This document shows, piece after piece, positions 34,671-47,021 of a DNA stretch of 64,000 nt. Positions within the stretch are counted from its first letter, which is position 1; each line of letters begins with the position of its first letter. Origin of the DNA: Dasypus novemcinctus (lineage: Eukaryota > Chordata > Mammalia > Cingulata > Dasypodidae); the NCBI RefSeq assembly GCF_030445035.2, contig NC_080694.1, positions 73,671,147 through 73,735,146 on the forward strand, given 5' to 3'. A model generated the notes under the pieces. It worked only from the letters and a program-made list of their open reading frames with translations, did not search any database and was not told the origin of the DNA. The translations under genes were made by a program, and so were the position numbers.

Positions 34671-36375
34671 TCAGCAGTGAGAGAGTCTGGCTGATATTTA
34701 CCCTTGCAGACAGGCCCAGCTCCTGTCTAGGTCTGAGCGTCAGCACATCCAAATCCACACAGGCAGGTGGCACCAGCTCCACCTGACAACAGAGTAATTT
34801 AAGTGCTCTGAGCCTCAGTTTATCTACCCATGAAGTGCACCATGATACTTACCTCCAAGAGTTTCTAAGAGGGTTGAATGAAAGAATTACATTGAAAGTA
34901 CTAAGAAATACATGGGAGGAAGTTCACCTGGGTATACATATAAGGCATATAAATGTATTCAAATGTTCATGGGGCATCATCACAGTGGGTGGAGACTCAC
35001 ACAGTAACCAAAAGAATATCAAATTCCCATCCAGGGGAGCTCTGCCACATTCGCTAATGGAACAACAAGAATGCCCCAAGAACAGGACAATGACCAGTGA
35101 GGGAGGATGGTCCATTGAAGGACCCTTGATATTGATGACTATGCTTAATAAGCCTTTGCTCTTGAAATTGGTGTAACTTAACCTAGTGACATAGGGTGCC
35201 AAAGAGTTACCTACTGGGAGCCACCTTGTTGCTCGAATGTGGCCTCACTCTAAGCCAAACTCAGCATATAAAAGCAATAACTTCCTCCCAGCATGTGACA
35301 TGCCTCCTGGGAATGAGCCTCCCTGGCACTGAGGGATTGCTACCAAGTATCAACCAACAATGCATCTGGGGTGAAAAAAAAGACCTTTACAAAAAGGGGG
35401 AAATGCTGAAGACAAATGAGTTAGTGAGTCAGGAGGCCATCCCAGAGGTAATGCTTTTACACATCGCAATAGGATCTCATTGACAGCCAAAGTAGATACT
35501 ACCCCAAACAGAAAAACTCCTCAGGGATATGGACACTGTAGTCAGGGCAGATAGCTCAGGAAGTTGGCCCCTTGCCAGTGGGCCCTAATCTGGTATTTAT
35601 GCTCCCCAATGTGGCAGAGTTAGACTCAGCAGTGGTTTCCCTATGCATGACTCTTTTGTCCTTCTATTTGAACCTATAGTTAGTACTAGAGTTGGTAGAT
35701 GGACATCCAAGAGACTTAAATCTTTGGACTGTCCATGTGCTAGCTGAGCCCTGAATCTCAACAGAGTAGCAACACCTACTCTCCAGTTCAATGGACTAAC
35801 CCAAGACAACTAACGGGGAGGAGATGATGGACAAACAACATACCAAGGAACCAAGAGTGCAAGCAAGAGTCCCATCCATCAGATGTATGGGGTCGAATCC
35901 CTCCTCAGTTAACGGTGGAGTGGGCATCACCATCCCAGTGTCCTCAGGATTTGGAAACAAACTATGGACTGAAATAAACTTACTAGTATTCTACTATAGA
36001 CTTACTGAGAGTCTAGCAAAGGAAGAAATACCATTGTTGTGGAGGCAGTGACCTTTGGATGTTCTGGGGTTATGGAGAGGGAAAAAACAGGTGTAATGGG
36101 GGGCACATTTTTGGGACCTGAGTTGAACGGGACAGAGTGTAAACTACAATGTAAACTATAATCCATGCTTAGCGACAATGCTCCAAAATGTGTTTATCAG
36201 TTGCAATGCATGTACCACACTGGTGAAAGATGTTGGTAATGTGGGAAAATGTGGGAGGGGTGAGAAGTGGGGCATATGGGAATCCCCTATATATTCTCTG
36301 TAACATTTATGTAATCGGGATATCTTTTGAAAAATAAGAAAAATGGGGAAAATATAGGAAATAAAGATTATAAGA
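34671..36375 (+). mobile_element. L1-type 3' UTR / 3' end, sense
   Basis: From about 34.8 kb the text is the sense version of the block found in reverse at 51.5-52.7 kb ('aagtagatactacccc', 'cagagtagcaacacctac', 'ttctactatagacttac'). It ends with the '(g)catatgggaatcccc.. tgtaacattt' type end and an A-rich tail near 36350. No coding potential. The first ~130 bp are unassigned. Confidence 0.65.
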
Positions 36376-36955
36376 TTTAAAAAGTGCATTACTTTGTTTA
36401 GATATTACACTTTATCCACCTTAGGCATTACAACATTATTGTTTAAAATATCTCAGTGATATTCCTATTATTTTTTTAGCACCTCAAGCATTTAGATTTT
36501 AAGTTGTCATATAAGTTCATGCTGTATGTTCAATCATCAAAACCACACACCAAACACACATACCCCACATGAAAAAGTACATAATACTAACATGCATGGC
36601 ACACACATTCCTAAATATTATTCTAAATATTTTATTCATTTGAATTTACTTGTGTTTGTAGTATGTAGTAGCAGTTAAAAATTATTTTCTTCTATGTGCA
36701 TGCCTGACTATACCAACCCAAATTAAAATATTCACATACATGCATGCCTATGTGTGACTGAATATAAATGCTTTTCATCCTCAATATGATTGTAAAGTGG
36801 TGTTCATTTTACAGCTTTGTGTTCATTTGTTTTCCTACTTTGCCAATACTATGCATTCTATTAATAGTTCAGTGACATTAATAAATTTCATAAATAATGA
36901 GACAATGTTATTTAATTTTGTAAGTATTTATAAGCATGAATTAATTTTCTTTTTT
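36376..36955. other. AT-rich, nothing recognised
   Basis: No gene or identifiable repeat seen. Confidence 0.4.
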
Positions 36956-37400
36956 TGTAATTACTGGTATAAGCTTTGGATTAAAGTTAACAAATTTATT
37001 TCCAGATAGAAGAAAAGAAAAGAAAGTAGTAAGCTTTGCCTGGAGCAGAGGGGAAGCTGGAGAGAACCGAGAACCCGTTTTCCAAATCCAGGAGTGCTCA
37101 GACCCGAGAGAGAGCCGGGGCGGAGGCTGCAGGGGCAGAGGCCGGGGCAGCCCAGGGCTAAGGCGGACCAGCCCCGCGGGCGCGGATGGAGCTGCTGTGC
37201 CGAGAGCCCCGGAGGCCGCCGGAGCAGGCGGGAGGGCAGCGACAGGCGCAGGGCGTCCAGAGGCCGGGTGAGGCCACAGGCCACAGCAGCGTCGGGCAGT
37301 TACTGACGTTATTGGTTGTGGAAGCAACGTCCTTCCCCGCACAGCTCAATGGCCTCCGGGTTAATTTAACACGGTGTTGTTGATGAGCCAGATATAAACC
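36956..37400. promoter_or_regulatory. Small GC-rich, CpG-enriched block
   Basis: CpG-rich at 37080-37280, then a CRE-like 'tgacgtta' with 'ttattggttg' (CCAAT on -) at 37305. Could be an old promoter. No transcript can be assigned. Confidence 0.4.
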
Positions 37401-37403
37401 CAG

Positions 37404-37495
37404 CCTTTTTTTAACGGAGGTATCGAGAATCGAACCCCGGACCTCCTGCAGGGCAGGCGCTCTACGGATGAGCTACACCCGCTCCACTACCCCAG
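37404..37495 (-). mobile_element. Short tRNA-derived SINE, reverse
   Basis: Reversed B box 'gaatcgaacccc' and reversed A-box region 'gatgagctacaccc' between T runs. The tRNA-like part is intact enough to be mistaken for a tRNA gene. Confidence 0.75.
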
Positions 37496-37595
37496 TCTTT
37501 TTTTTTCTTCTTCAAGTTTTGTAAAAAGGAGGAGAGGGAGGAAAAGGAGGGGGGGGGGGAGCCCTCAACAAACCAAAAGAAAAGACAGAAACAAC

Positions 37596-39125
37596 ATTGC
37601 AGAAAAAACGAAATGAACCAGGTTAACCACAGCCGCTTCGCTCCAAGGAGAAAACAGGTGAGAGTTCACCCGCGGGCCATGGCACGCACAGAGGGCGCCC
37701 GCCACGCAGCAGCCCCCCAGGGCGCCCCAGCACACGCAGCCCATGCCCCCCACGCCCACGCGCAGACCCCCTGCCCGCCCGGGTGCCGCTGCCACCAGCC
37801 GCGTCCTCCTCTGGTGGTAACAGGGCACCAGGAGGCCTGGTCCAGCCTTCCGCCTCCTCGGCACAGAGCGGAGGTGGAGCGAGTCCATCTTCCCTTTTCC
37901 CCTTTGTCTCCAGGATCCTCTGGTGACTGGACAATGGGGGCAGGTTCCTCTGAGCCCGCCGGGACCGTCGCGGTGGCAGACGGACTGTGTCTGGTGTCGA
38001 GGGGACGTGAGGCCGCTCCTGGACGGCCGGTGCCCGAGGGCTGCCGGGGTGCAGGGGCTCACCCTGCACACTGGCCGGTCGGGGAGGGCGCGAGGGGCAG
38101 GTCTGCTGGCTCTTCCAGATGGCGGTGGACAGCAGGAGGTCGGCCTGCACCCCCCACTCCTGGAGGCCACTGAGCTCCATCCAGCCCTTGGCCAGGCCAG
38201 CTGGGCCTCGGCTCCTTCACGGGGTCCTCCTGGAGGTCCGGCTGGGCCTCGGCTCCTTCACGGGGTCCTCCTGGAGGTCCAGCTGGGCCTCGGCTCCTTC
38301 ACGGGGTCCTCCTGGAGGTCCGGCTGGGCCTCGGCTCCTTCCCGTGGTCCTCCTGGAGGTCCAGCTGGGAGCGCCGCCATGGCGAGATCCGTGGCCCCGT
38401 TGGCTTGGCACCGCAGCACCCACTTCTCCGGCTCCAGCAGGTCCTCGGCCAGCGCCTTGACCGCGGCCTCACTCCCCCGGGGCTGCTCTGGTTGTGGATG
38501 GATCCGGAGCTGCCCCCACGCTCTCCAGGTGCGCACAGCTGCTGGCCGGGCTCGCCAGGTCTGTCCTTCGAGCCTTCCCCGGCGATCGTGGTCCGTGAGG
38601 CTCCTTGGGCCCTGGCAGGCTCCTCTCCCTCGGGGCGGCGGGACCCTGAGCTCAGGGCCGAGAGCGCCTCGGGGGACTTGCCGCCCGCGACTGCTCAGGT
38701 CTTTCCTCAACATCTTCACCTGCCGGGAAGGTGGCTTCCTGCTGGGCCTGACTCTTCCTCCCGCAGCAGCGCGGGCTGGCCGCGGTCACCGTCCACTGGA
38801 ATGGGGGCCCCAGCGCGGAGCCGATCGTGGAGTCCCGCCGCCTCCTCCCACAGCTCGTAGGCGGCGGCTCGCCCTGCGCCGGGAGCTGGCAGAGGCGTTC
38901 CTGGAGCCCGAGTGGGCCGCCCGCTTCCTGGGTGCTGGGGGCGCTGCCCGCGCGGACTCCGACTGGGGGGGCGGGGGACGGTCACAGCCCCCAGGGCCGC
39001 CTCCGCCTCAGGGCGCAGCCAAGCGCGGGGCTCAGGGCGGGACCAGGGCTCTCAGCGCCGCAGGACGCCGGCAGTCCACGGCCACGCAGCGAGGAATTAG
39101 CCCGCGGAGCCTCCCACGCGGGAAC
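37596..39125 (-). other. GC-rich block with frame-shifted protein-like text, possible retrocopy, unrecognised
   Basis: On - several frames contain protein-like stretches: AYELWEEAAGLHDRLRAG (about 38790-38870), KALAEDLLEPEKWVLRCQA (about 38400-38460) and LQEWGVQADLLLSTAIWKSQ (about 38115-38165). They occur in the same left-going order but in different frames, as in a degraded intronless gene copy. I do not recognise the parent. Chance ORFs in GC-rich DNA remain possible. A + strand 420-codon frame (37923-39185) overlaps and looks low-complexity. Confidence 0.35.
38201..38364. repeat. 41-bp tandem repeat, 4 copies
   Basis: Starts at 38201, 38242, 38283 and 38324 with 'ctgggcctcggctccttcac' followed by 'ggggtcctcctggaggtccgg'. 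Period 41 changes frame each copy. Confidence 0.97.
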
Positions 39126-39732
39126 GACCCCCAAATTTTTTCTGCTCTTGTTTTATTTTCTTTAATTTTTTTTTTTTTTGTTTAATTCTTAGGATCTTCA
39201 ACTTTAGTTCCTCCAGTCTTGATAAGACCCAAAGAGAGAACAAAACAGGACTATAATAGCTCTTGGAGGAGCTAATGTGATAATATCTAAAAGTGCTTCA
39301 TCACTTTAGTGAAAGTATGGCACCAACTAAGGGTTTATTGTACTGCTGAGAATGAAGTCCAGCTGGAAGCACCAAGGTATTCAAACATGTGACTAAGAGG
39401 CATAAAGGGTGTGAAAAGAACAGGCAGGTACAAAGCTCAAATGTTGGGATAAAGGACTTTAACTGCAAATGACAATAAACACCTGGTAGAAACCCTGGAA
39501 TTGCCTGGTCCACCTCCCTGCTTTTACTGTGGAGGAAACGAGCACAGCCCAGGCTCCTGCCAGCTGGAGCAGCGTGTGTGGAGAGAGGACAGGGAGGGGC
39601 TGGGCGGGCCTGTGGGCTGGGCATCCCCCCACCACCTGGCCCTGCTGAGGCTGGGGCTTTAATTCCACAGCAATTGACAGGAAGGATAAGAGGTCTATGA
39701 GAGGCCCAGCTACAGCTCTCCTCCCACACGAC
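39126..39732. other. No gene recognised
   Basis: A T-rich run (39160-39185), then unique-looking sequence. Confidence 0.4.
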
Positions 39733-40306
39733 GCCTGCCACCCCAGCCCCCTCTCACTTAGAGACGTCCACGTCCCAGGCTCTGTGTCTAAGGAGCTTTA
39801 AACCTGCCCCCCCAGCCCCCTCTGCCCTTAGAGACGTCCACGTCCCGGGCTCTGTGTGGAAGGAGCTCTAAAACCTGCCCCCCCCAGCCCCCTCTGCACT
39901 TAGAGACGTCCACGTCCCAGGCTCTGTGTCTAAGGAGCTTTAAACCTGCCCCCCCAGCCCCCTCTGCCCTTAGAGATGTCCACGTCCCAGGCTCTGTGTG
40001 GAAGGAGCTCTAAAACCTGCCCCCCCAGCCCCCTCTGCACTTAGAGACGTCCACGTCCCAGGCTCTGTGTGGAAGGAGCTCTAAAACCTGCCCCCCCAGC
40101 CCCCTCTGCACTTAGAGACGTCCACGTCCCGGGCTCTGTGTTGAAGGAGCTCTAAAACCTGCCCCCCCAGCCCCCTCTGCACTTAGAGACGTCCACGTCC
40201 CAGGCTCTGTGTGGAAGGAGCTCTAAAACCTGCCACCCCAGCCCCCTCTGCACTTAGAGATGTCCACGTCCCAGGCTCTGTGTGGAAGGAGCTCTAAAAC
40301 CTGCCA
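39733..40306. repeat. Minisatellite, 71-bp unit, about 8 copies
   Basis: Unit 'cctgcccccccagccccctc', 'tgcacttagagacgtccacg', 'tcccaggctctgtgtggaag', 'gagctctaaaa'. Copies are highly alike, with C-run length variation and alternating 'gtggaag'/'gtctaag' variants that hint at two-unit steps. Related diverged units occur at 53249-53400. Confidence 0.97.
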
Positions 40307-40900
40307 CCAGGAGCACTGGGGGAGATAGTCGTGGACTGACAGGCAGGCCTGAGTGCTCTCACAAAAACAACAGACAAAGAACCAAACCTGCCCGGGGGAC
40401 CTGCTTTGGGGGTCAGCAGATGAGGACAGTGCTCCACAACTCCCAGGATGGGGAGGGACAGAGAGACGAAGACGTGGAAAAGACAAACGTGAGTTACTGA
40501 GCCCCAGCTGCAGCTGGGAAGGGCTCCCCTCCACCCCAAGATACTAAGGGGTAGAGCCCCTGTCTCACTGTAGCCGACTCAGAGGGAACAGACATCTTCC
40601 TCCCTATCAGCTGTTTCAAGGGAAAAGGGATGAGAGGCCGGGGCGCTTTTCTTCAGTGAATTTGACCAGCAGAGCCCGCTTTGAATCTGGAGATTCCACA
40701 CAGGACACAGGAAAGCAGGGACTAAAACTCTTGAGGGGAAAGGCGAGCTGACTAGCGCCATCTGCTGGCCCCTCTGGAAACTGCATGGGCAAAAACTGTG
40801 CTCTCTGTATCCAACCCCAGGGAGAAAAATCTGCACCTCACTAGTGAGTCCCTGGTCCGATTTTAAAACCTCAAGCTGGCCTATTTTAAATACTGAGAAT
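40307..40900. other. No gene recognised
   Basis: Unique-looking sequence that holds one CTCF-type motif (listed separately). Confidence 0.4.
40754..40771 (-). promoter_or_regulatory. Single CTCF-type motif
   Basis: On - GGGCCAGCAGATGGCGCT, a good match to the CTCF core (CCAG.AG.TGGCGC). Same orientation as the array at 8.2-9.6 kb. Occupancy is inference. Confidence 0.5.
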
Positions 40901-42130
40901 ATGTTGAAACAAATATAAAAGAAGACCTATGGTTTTGTATGATCTATGTATCTTAAAAAATAATAAAAACATTAAAAGATAAAAATAAAGAAGAGCTTTG
41001 GGGGAAAAATAGACAAAAGAGAGATAATAGCCATCAGTGTAAAGATACCAACATATTCAGATGCCTAAACATCAGAAAAAATTAAAAGCTATGCTAGAAA
41101 ACAGAAAGAGATGGCCAGAGAGAACAATCCAAATATCCTAAAGATATACTGAATTTAATACAATTAATCAGTGATAATCACACTGCTCTCCTAAATCACT
41201 TCAAAGAATTTAAAGAAAATATGACTAAAGAAATAAGGATATTAAGAAGACACTGGGGGCACATAAAGAACAATTTGAAAGTCTGCAAAGAAAAGTTACA
41301 AACATTATGGGATTGAACATTATGAGATTGAAAATACATTTGAGGCACATAAGAGCAGATTTGAATTGCCTGAAGACAAAATTAGTGATTTCGAAGACAG
41401 AACACCTGAACTGGAAAAGACAGGAAAACAGAAAGAAAAGAGAATGGAAAAAATGGAACAGTCTCAGGGAATTAAATGACAATGCAAAACACACAAATAT
41501 TTGCATTATTGGTGTCCCAGAAGTAGAAGAGAATGGAAAAGGGGCAGAAATAATATTTGAGGAAATAATGACTGAGGACTTCCCAACCCTTATGAAGGAC
41601 ATAAATATCAATATCCAAGAAGAACAAAGCAGGCAAACAGAATGAATCTCAATAGATCTACCCCCAGACAATTACTATTTGGAGTGATGAATATCAGAAA
41701 TAAAGAGGATTCTGAAAGCAGCAAAAGAAAAGCATCACATGCAAATCCTATATATTTGATGTATCTTTCCTGTAAGCTAAGACCTCTAAAAATGAAGTAT
41801 AAAAAATTCCTCTGAAAAAGGCATCACATACTAGGGAAACTCAAAAAGATTAAGTGCCATCCTCTCATCAGAAACCACAGAGGAGAGAAGAAAGTGGTAT
41901 GAAGTATTTAAGGCACTGAAAGAAAAAAACTGCCAGTCAAAAATTCTGTATTCAGCAAAGTTGTCCTCAAAAAATGAGGGTGAGTTCAAAGTCTTCACAA
42001 ACAAAAATGGATAGAATATGTTACCAAAAGACCAGCTTGGCAAGAGATACTAAAGGGGGTGCTATAGCCTGAAAGTAAAAAACAAGAGTGAGAGATTTGG
42101 AGAAGAGTTTATCAAAGCCCAATGAAGGAA
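40901..42130 (+). mobile_element. L1/HAL1-type ORF1 remnant, sense
   Basis: A-rich LINE text. A 112-codon frame (41307-41645) reads ...HTNICIIGVPEVEENGKGAE then IIFEEIMTEDFPTLMKDINI, the conserved L1 ORF1p RNA-binding core (IIGVPE... FPNL). Downstream, 41830-42060 has the HAL1-like phrase 'ggcactgaaagaaaaaaact' and 'caaagttgtcctc'. No ORF2 follows, which fits HAL1 or a deleted L1. Confidence 0.75.
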
Positions 42131-42885
42131 AATGCACAGCATGAATTATTTGAATCTATCTTTTTTTTATAATCATTTAAAGTTTTAGACACAGGAACAT
42201 TTACTCTGGAGAAACAGGGCAAAACTCCTGTTTGTAAGATAAGTCTTTCAGATGAAGCACATGAATGTAAATGGTAGCATTATTGTGTAGTAGTTGGACT
42301 ATGTTTGATAAGTTATCATTTATACATAAGATTAGAATTCTGAGTGTGTTTTTTATATATAAGTTTAATACAAATACATGGATGGATACATTTTAAAAAC
42401 ACAACTTGAAAAGCAATTTCAGAATAGAAAATAACTTGGTCAATGTTATTAAAATCTTGACTCATTGACCTTTGTTTTATGATAAAGGAAATAAGTGATT
42501 GCTTTCACTCCTGAAAATATACTGCTCTTACTATTCACTGTTTTGCCTGCTTATGTAGAGTATGTTTGTCAGAAGGACCAAATACTTTTAACATTCATTT
42601 TGCTTCAAAGTTGTGGCTTTGTTATATGTGGAATCTTTGAAACTTCAGTCAAACATGCATACAAATGTGAACATTCTAAAGTTTCTCCTAATTCTGATTT
42701 GTGCTTAAGCTTTTGGCTTTAAGGAAGTGATAACAATGTAGTTGACAACTTCAGGGTTTGTTAGATGTGTGACATGCTGATAAACGCCACAGTGATGGTT
42801 TTTTTTTAGATTATTATTGTAGGTAGGTTAGTCCTTACCATAAGTGCGTAATTTTTTAAAATGTGGACTTAAAATTAATTTTTCT
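42131..42885. other. AT-rich, nothing recognised
   Basis: No gene or clear repeat. Ends at the solo LTR. Confidence 0.4.
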
Positions 42886-43357
42886 TGATGTGGGCTATGG
42901 GTGGGAGGGTGTTTGTCTCTTCTTAGTTAACCTAAGCTGTCTGTGACTTGAGGGTGTGATGCGGTAAGAGGCTGCAGCCCTGCCCTTGGTGACCATGGCA
43001 ATGACTCCAGTCTCAGGAGGTAGTTTAGCCATGCAAACTTGATAAACTTTAAATATTCAGGGAAAATGCAAACCAAATGTGCTAAAAGCTTATCTACAAT
43101 GTATGAAGCCCATGTTAAAGCTTACCTAGGATGTGGAAGATATATGTTAATTCAAGTCTATTGAGCACTGAAACAAAGAACCATTTGGCCCTTCTTCTGT
43201 ATAAAAGGAATTCAAAAATCTTGTTCAGTGTTTGGATTTTGGAATGAGAAGCTCTGAGCCTGGCCAGTCATAAATAAATCATTTTTCCTTCCCAAAATTA
43301 TTCCTGAGTCCTGGCCTTACTATATGCAAATAATTGAACCCCTTGACTTCTACAACA
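42886..43357 (+). mobile_element. Solo LTR, same family as the two proviruses
   Basis: TGATGTGGGCTATGGGTGGG to CTTCTACAACA, 472 bp, with TATAAAAGG at about 43200 and AATAAATCA at about 43275. Flanked by TTCT (42882-42885 and 43358-43361), a 4-bp target duplication. More diverged than the copy 1 LTRs. Confidence 0.9.
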
Positions 43358-43663
43358 TTCTATTATCTTTTTTTAAAGATACAAAGATCACACAAAATAT
43401 TACATTAAAAAATATGAGGTTCCATATACCCCACTCCTCACACTACTCCTCCCATATCAACAACTTCTTTCATTAGTCTGGTGCATTCACTGCATTTGAT
43501 GAATACATTTTGGAGCACTGCTACACAGCATGGATTATAGTTTAGTTTGTAGTTTAGACTCTCCCAGTCCATTAAGTGGATTATGGCAGGATATATAATG
43601 TCCTGTTTCTGCCCCTGAAATATCATTCAGGGACAAATCCAAGTCCCAAAAATGCCCCCATAT
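43358..43663 (-). mobile_element. L1 3' end, reverse, split by ERV copy 2
   Basis: Reads 'acattaaaaaatatgaggt', 'cccctgaaatatcattcag', the same L1 3' UTR as at 56.9-57.3 kb. It is cut at 'gcccccatat' by ERV copy 2 and resumes at 51527. Confidence 0.85.
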
Positions 43664-44772
43664 TATTGTAGAAGTCGAGAGAGGTTTAATTATTTGTATA
43701 TAGAAAGGCCAGGACTCAGGAATGATTTTGAGAAGGAAAAAATGATTTAATGATGGCTGGCCAGACTAGGGAGCTTTCTGTTTTAAACTGCAGCCCCATA
43801 CAAGATTTTTAAGTTCCTTTTATACAGGTTGGGGAGTCAAATGGTGCTTTTATGAAAGAAAATGGCTTTCTTTGTTAGTTAAATGTTTGCCTGAGTACCA
43901 GATAATTTTTTTTAAGATTTATTTTATGTATTTATTTCCCCTCCCCCCCACACCCCCCAGTTGTCTGTTCTCTGCTGCATGTTCTTCTTTTTCCCTGCTT
44001 CTCTTGTTGTCAGTGGCATGGGAATCTGTGTTTCTTTTTGTTGCATCATCTTGTTGGACCAGCTCTCCATGTGTGCAGCGTTATTCCTGGGCAGGCTGCA
44101 CTTTCTTTTGCACTGGGTGGCCCCCTCCTTATGCGGGGCACTCCTTGCATGTGGGACTCCCCTATGTGGGGACACCCCTGAGTGGCAGGGCACTCCTTGT
44201 GTGCATCAGCACTGCACATGGGCCAGCTGCTCATGGGTCAAGGAGACCAGGGGTTTGATCTGTGGACCTCCCATGTGGTAGACAGATGCTCTAACCACTG
44301 GGCCAAGTCCGCTTCCCCAGATAAGTTTTGAATTAACATATCACCCACATTTTAGGTAAGCTTGAATTAGCATCTTGCCCATTCCATCTGGATGCTACTT
44401 TGAATATACATTCAGTTTTACATCCTTTTTGAACATTCAAAGCCTATAGTGTTTAATCACTTAACTGGATTTCTCGAGACTAGGCATACTTGGATACAAA
44501 ATTAGGTGATTTTGAATTTATGCACACACTATATTATATTTCCCATTTGAGGCCAAGCCCAAGTTCCCTTAAGTTTCGGCATCACCACCATCAGAGTTTC
44601 CCTGGACTGACTGGTATGTATATAGAGTTTGCATTGCTAAATGGCCTCCTGGGACCAGAGTCACTGAAGGGCAGGGCTGCAGCCTCTTACCCACACCCAC
44701 AAGCAGGACAGACAGCTTAGGTTAAGGTTATCTCAAAAGAGACAAAGAGCCTCCCACCCATAGCCCACATCA
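43664..44772 (-). repeat. 3' LTR of ERV copy 2 (interrupted by a SINE)
   Basis: 'tattgtagaagtcgag' to 'agcccacatca' on +. Includes about 250 bp of U3 (around 44360-44620) that is missing in the LTRs of copy 1. Confidence 0.9.
43912..44318 (-). mobile_element. DAS-SINE, reverse, inside the LTR
   Basis: T-rich start 'ttttttttaagatttatttt' to 'ccaagtccgcttcccc'. Flanks 'ccagataa' on both sides form the target duplication; the other LTR has an uninterrupted 'accagatagg' at 51054. Confidence 0.95.
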
Positions 44773-46222
44773 CACCACGATGGAAATTTTCTTAGTTTTT
44801 AGCTGTGGGAATGATCATAACTACAGAATAAAGTTTTTTATATTTTGGTTTTAATTGTATAATTTTTGGTAATTTTGACAGTTCAATAGGTGACTCATTA
44901 TTAGCAAGCAAGCTCATTTTTGCTACACAGTAGAGCACAGGAGAATAGTAAGTTGGCTGAGCCTGGCACCAATTGACCAGCTACCTGTAAGCCACTGGGG
45001 GCCCCATTCATTTTTTAGCTAAGATTGCTACCTTATTTTATAGACATGTTTATTAACTATTTAGAAAATGAAGTTACCAGGAATTTAACATGTTTAATAC
45101 ACTTTTGTACCTGACCCAGAATAGAAAAGATAGCATTATAATTATTAGGCATATATTTAGTATAGGATAAAAATACAGCACTTAATATTAATTAATGTAT
45201 TACTTAATGCATAAGGATTCTGAGTTGCAATTAATATTTTTAAGTTTCAGGTTTGTGATACTTTGCATGTCATCTCTGCATAATGCCAATTGTGTTTTAA
45301 GTTTTACTTATGGTATCCTGGTAATCATGCCTCCATTTAGCATATTCTTTACACAGTGAGCAAGTCGCAGCATCGTTGATCATAGAGTTTCCAGTATTCT
45401 ACCAGCCTGGTGCATAGTGCTCTCTGGCACTATGGAACAGTGCCAGTCTGGAGGTGATATCCATTGTATGCTTGGCTGTACCGAGCCATCATTGGCTGCT
45501 TGCAGGAGCTTCAAACTGATATAGGGACTGATATAGCAAATATTTTTATTTGAGGGGTCAGTGACCAACCTAGCCAATAACTCACATGGAAAGGCAACCT
45601 GTAATGTACTCAAGGCCTGGTTTGAATGCACAACAGAGTTTGACAATGTTAAAGGTTATTTCTTGTTTAACATATGTTAAACATTTTAATGCAACACATC
45701 ATATATCAAATGACTTTGTTTATTTATACAATCTTACCATGAAGATAATGGTAGGTATTTTACTTTAGTAATAGAGGGGGAAAAAACTATTTTTTATTGG
45801 TAAAATGAAAATGGAAGATTCCCAAAAGAATCAAGATAACTTTTTATTACTGTTTACTTAAATATGCACTTTGTAGTTGCCTTTTGACAGATTTTATTAT
45901 CATGGAGTTATTCTTTGCCACCAATAGCAATCCAGGTTTTTAGTTAACAATGACTTTTAGAACTAGAACCATTTAAATGTTTTTAGTTTGGAAGAAGTTA
46001 TTACAAACTTTTTATAATTGACTACAACTACATAGACAAGTTAACATGCATTTAAATAAAATTATTAAATTATAATTACCAACCAAAGAACTTTATTTAA
46101 GAGTGCATATTTACAATTTTTAGCTTAATTTCATTAACATGAACTTACAGTTTTTATTACTCCAAAGATTTTGTACATATGTTAATTTATTTAATGGGTA
46201 ATTTATAAACTAAGGGAGATTA

Positions 46223-46701
46223 TGTTGTAGAATTTGAGAGAGGTTCAATTATTTGCGTATAGAAAGGCCAGGACTCAGGAATGATTTTGAGAAGGAAAAA
46301 TGGCTTATTGATGGCCGGCCAGACTCAGGAGCTTTCTGTTTCAAACCCAAGCCTGGAACAAGATTTTTGAGTTCCTTTTATACAGAGAGGAAAGGCCAAA
46401 TGGTCCTTTTGTTTCAGTTCTTAATAGGTTTGAATTACAATATATCTTCCACATCCTAGGTAAGCTTTTAGCATGGACTTTACACATTCTAGATAAGCTT
46501 TTAGCACATTTGGTTTGCATTTTCCCTGAATATCTAAAGTTTATAGAGTTTGCATTGCTAAATTGTTTCTCCCAGACTGGAGTCATTGCCATGGTCACCA
46601 AGGGCAGGACTGCAGCCTCTTACCATCCCACATCCACAAGTCACAGACAGCTTAGGTTATCTACAAAGAGGTGAAGAGCCTCCCACCCATAGCCCACATC
46701 A
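46223..46701 (-). mobile_element. Solo LTR (same family) nested in ERV copy 2
   Basis: 'tgttgtagaatttgag' to 'agcccacatca', 479 bp. Flanks ATTA and GTTA suggest a 4-bp duplication with one change. Copy 1 has uninterrupted 'gggagattacactcaagc' at about 28270. Confidence 0.92.
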
Positions 46702-47021
46702 GTTACACCCAAGCTAAATAAAATTGAAACCATTTAGTTTATGCAAGGATTTTTTTTACAGGAAGCTAACCTCTTTTCTTTGTTTAAATTCTGGAACTGC
46801 AAATGATTTTTAAGAGCATACTGACTACCAGGTTCTGAAACACATTACAATTACCTAATTTGTTTAATCATAATCCAAGAAAGATCTTTCCATAGTTTTT
46901 ATGGGCTTTTTTTTACTTACTGAAATTTGGCAACAAACACTGACCACCCTCATTTTAAGGCTGTCAAAAGGTTTAAACTGGGAAATTACAGGAACACATG
47001 ATTCTTAATTCCCAAGCCTAG

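Noticed and set aside
37404-37495. Possible tRNA gene (also at 3407, 6367, 29781, 61036)
   Set aside because: Each has tRNA-like A/B boxes but continues into SINE body or A-rich tails and recurs at several places. They are tRNA-derived SINEs.
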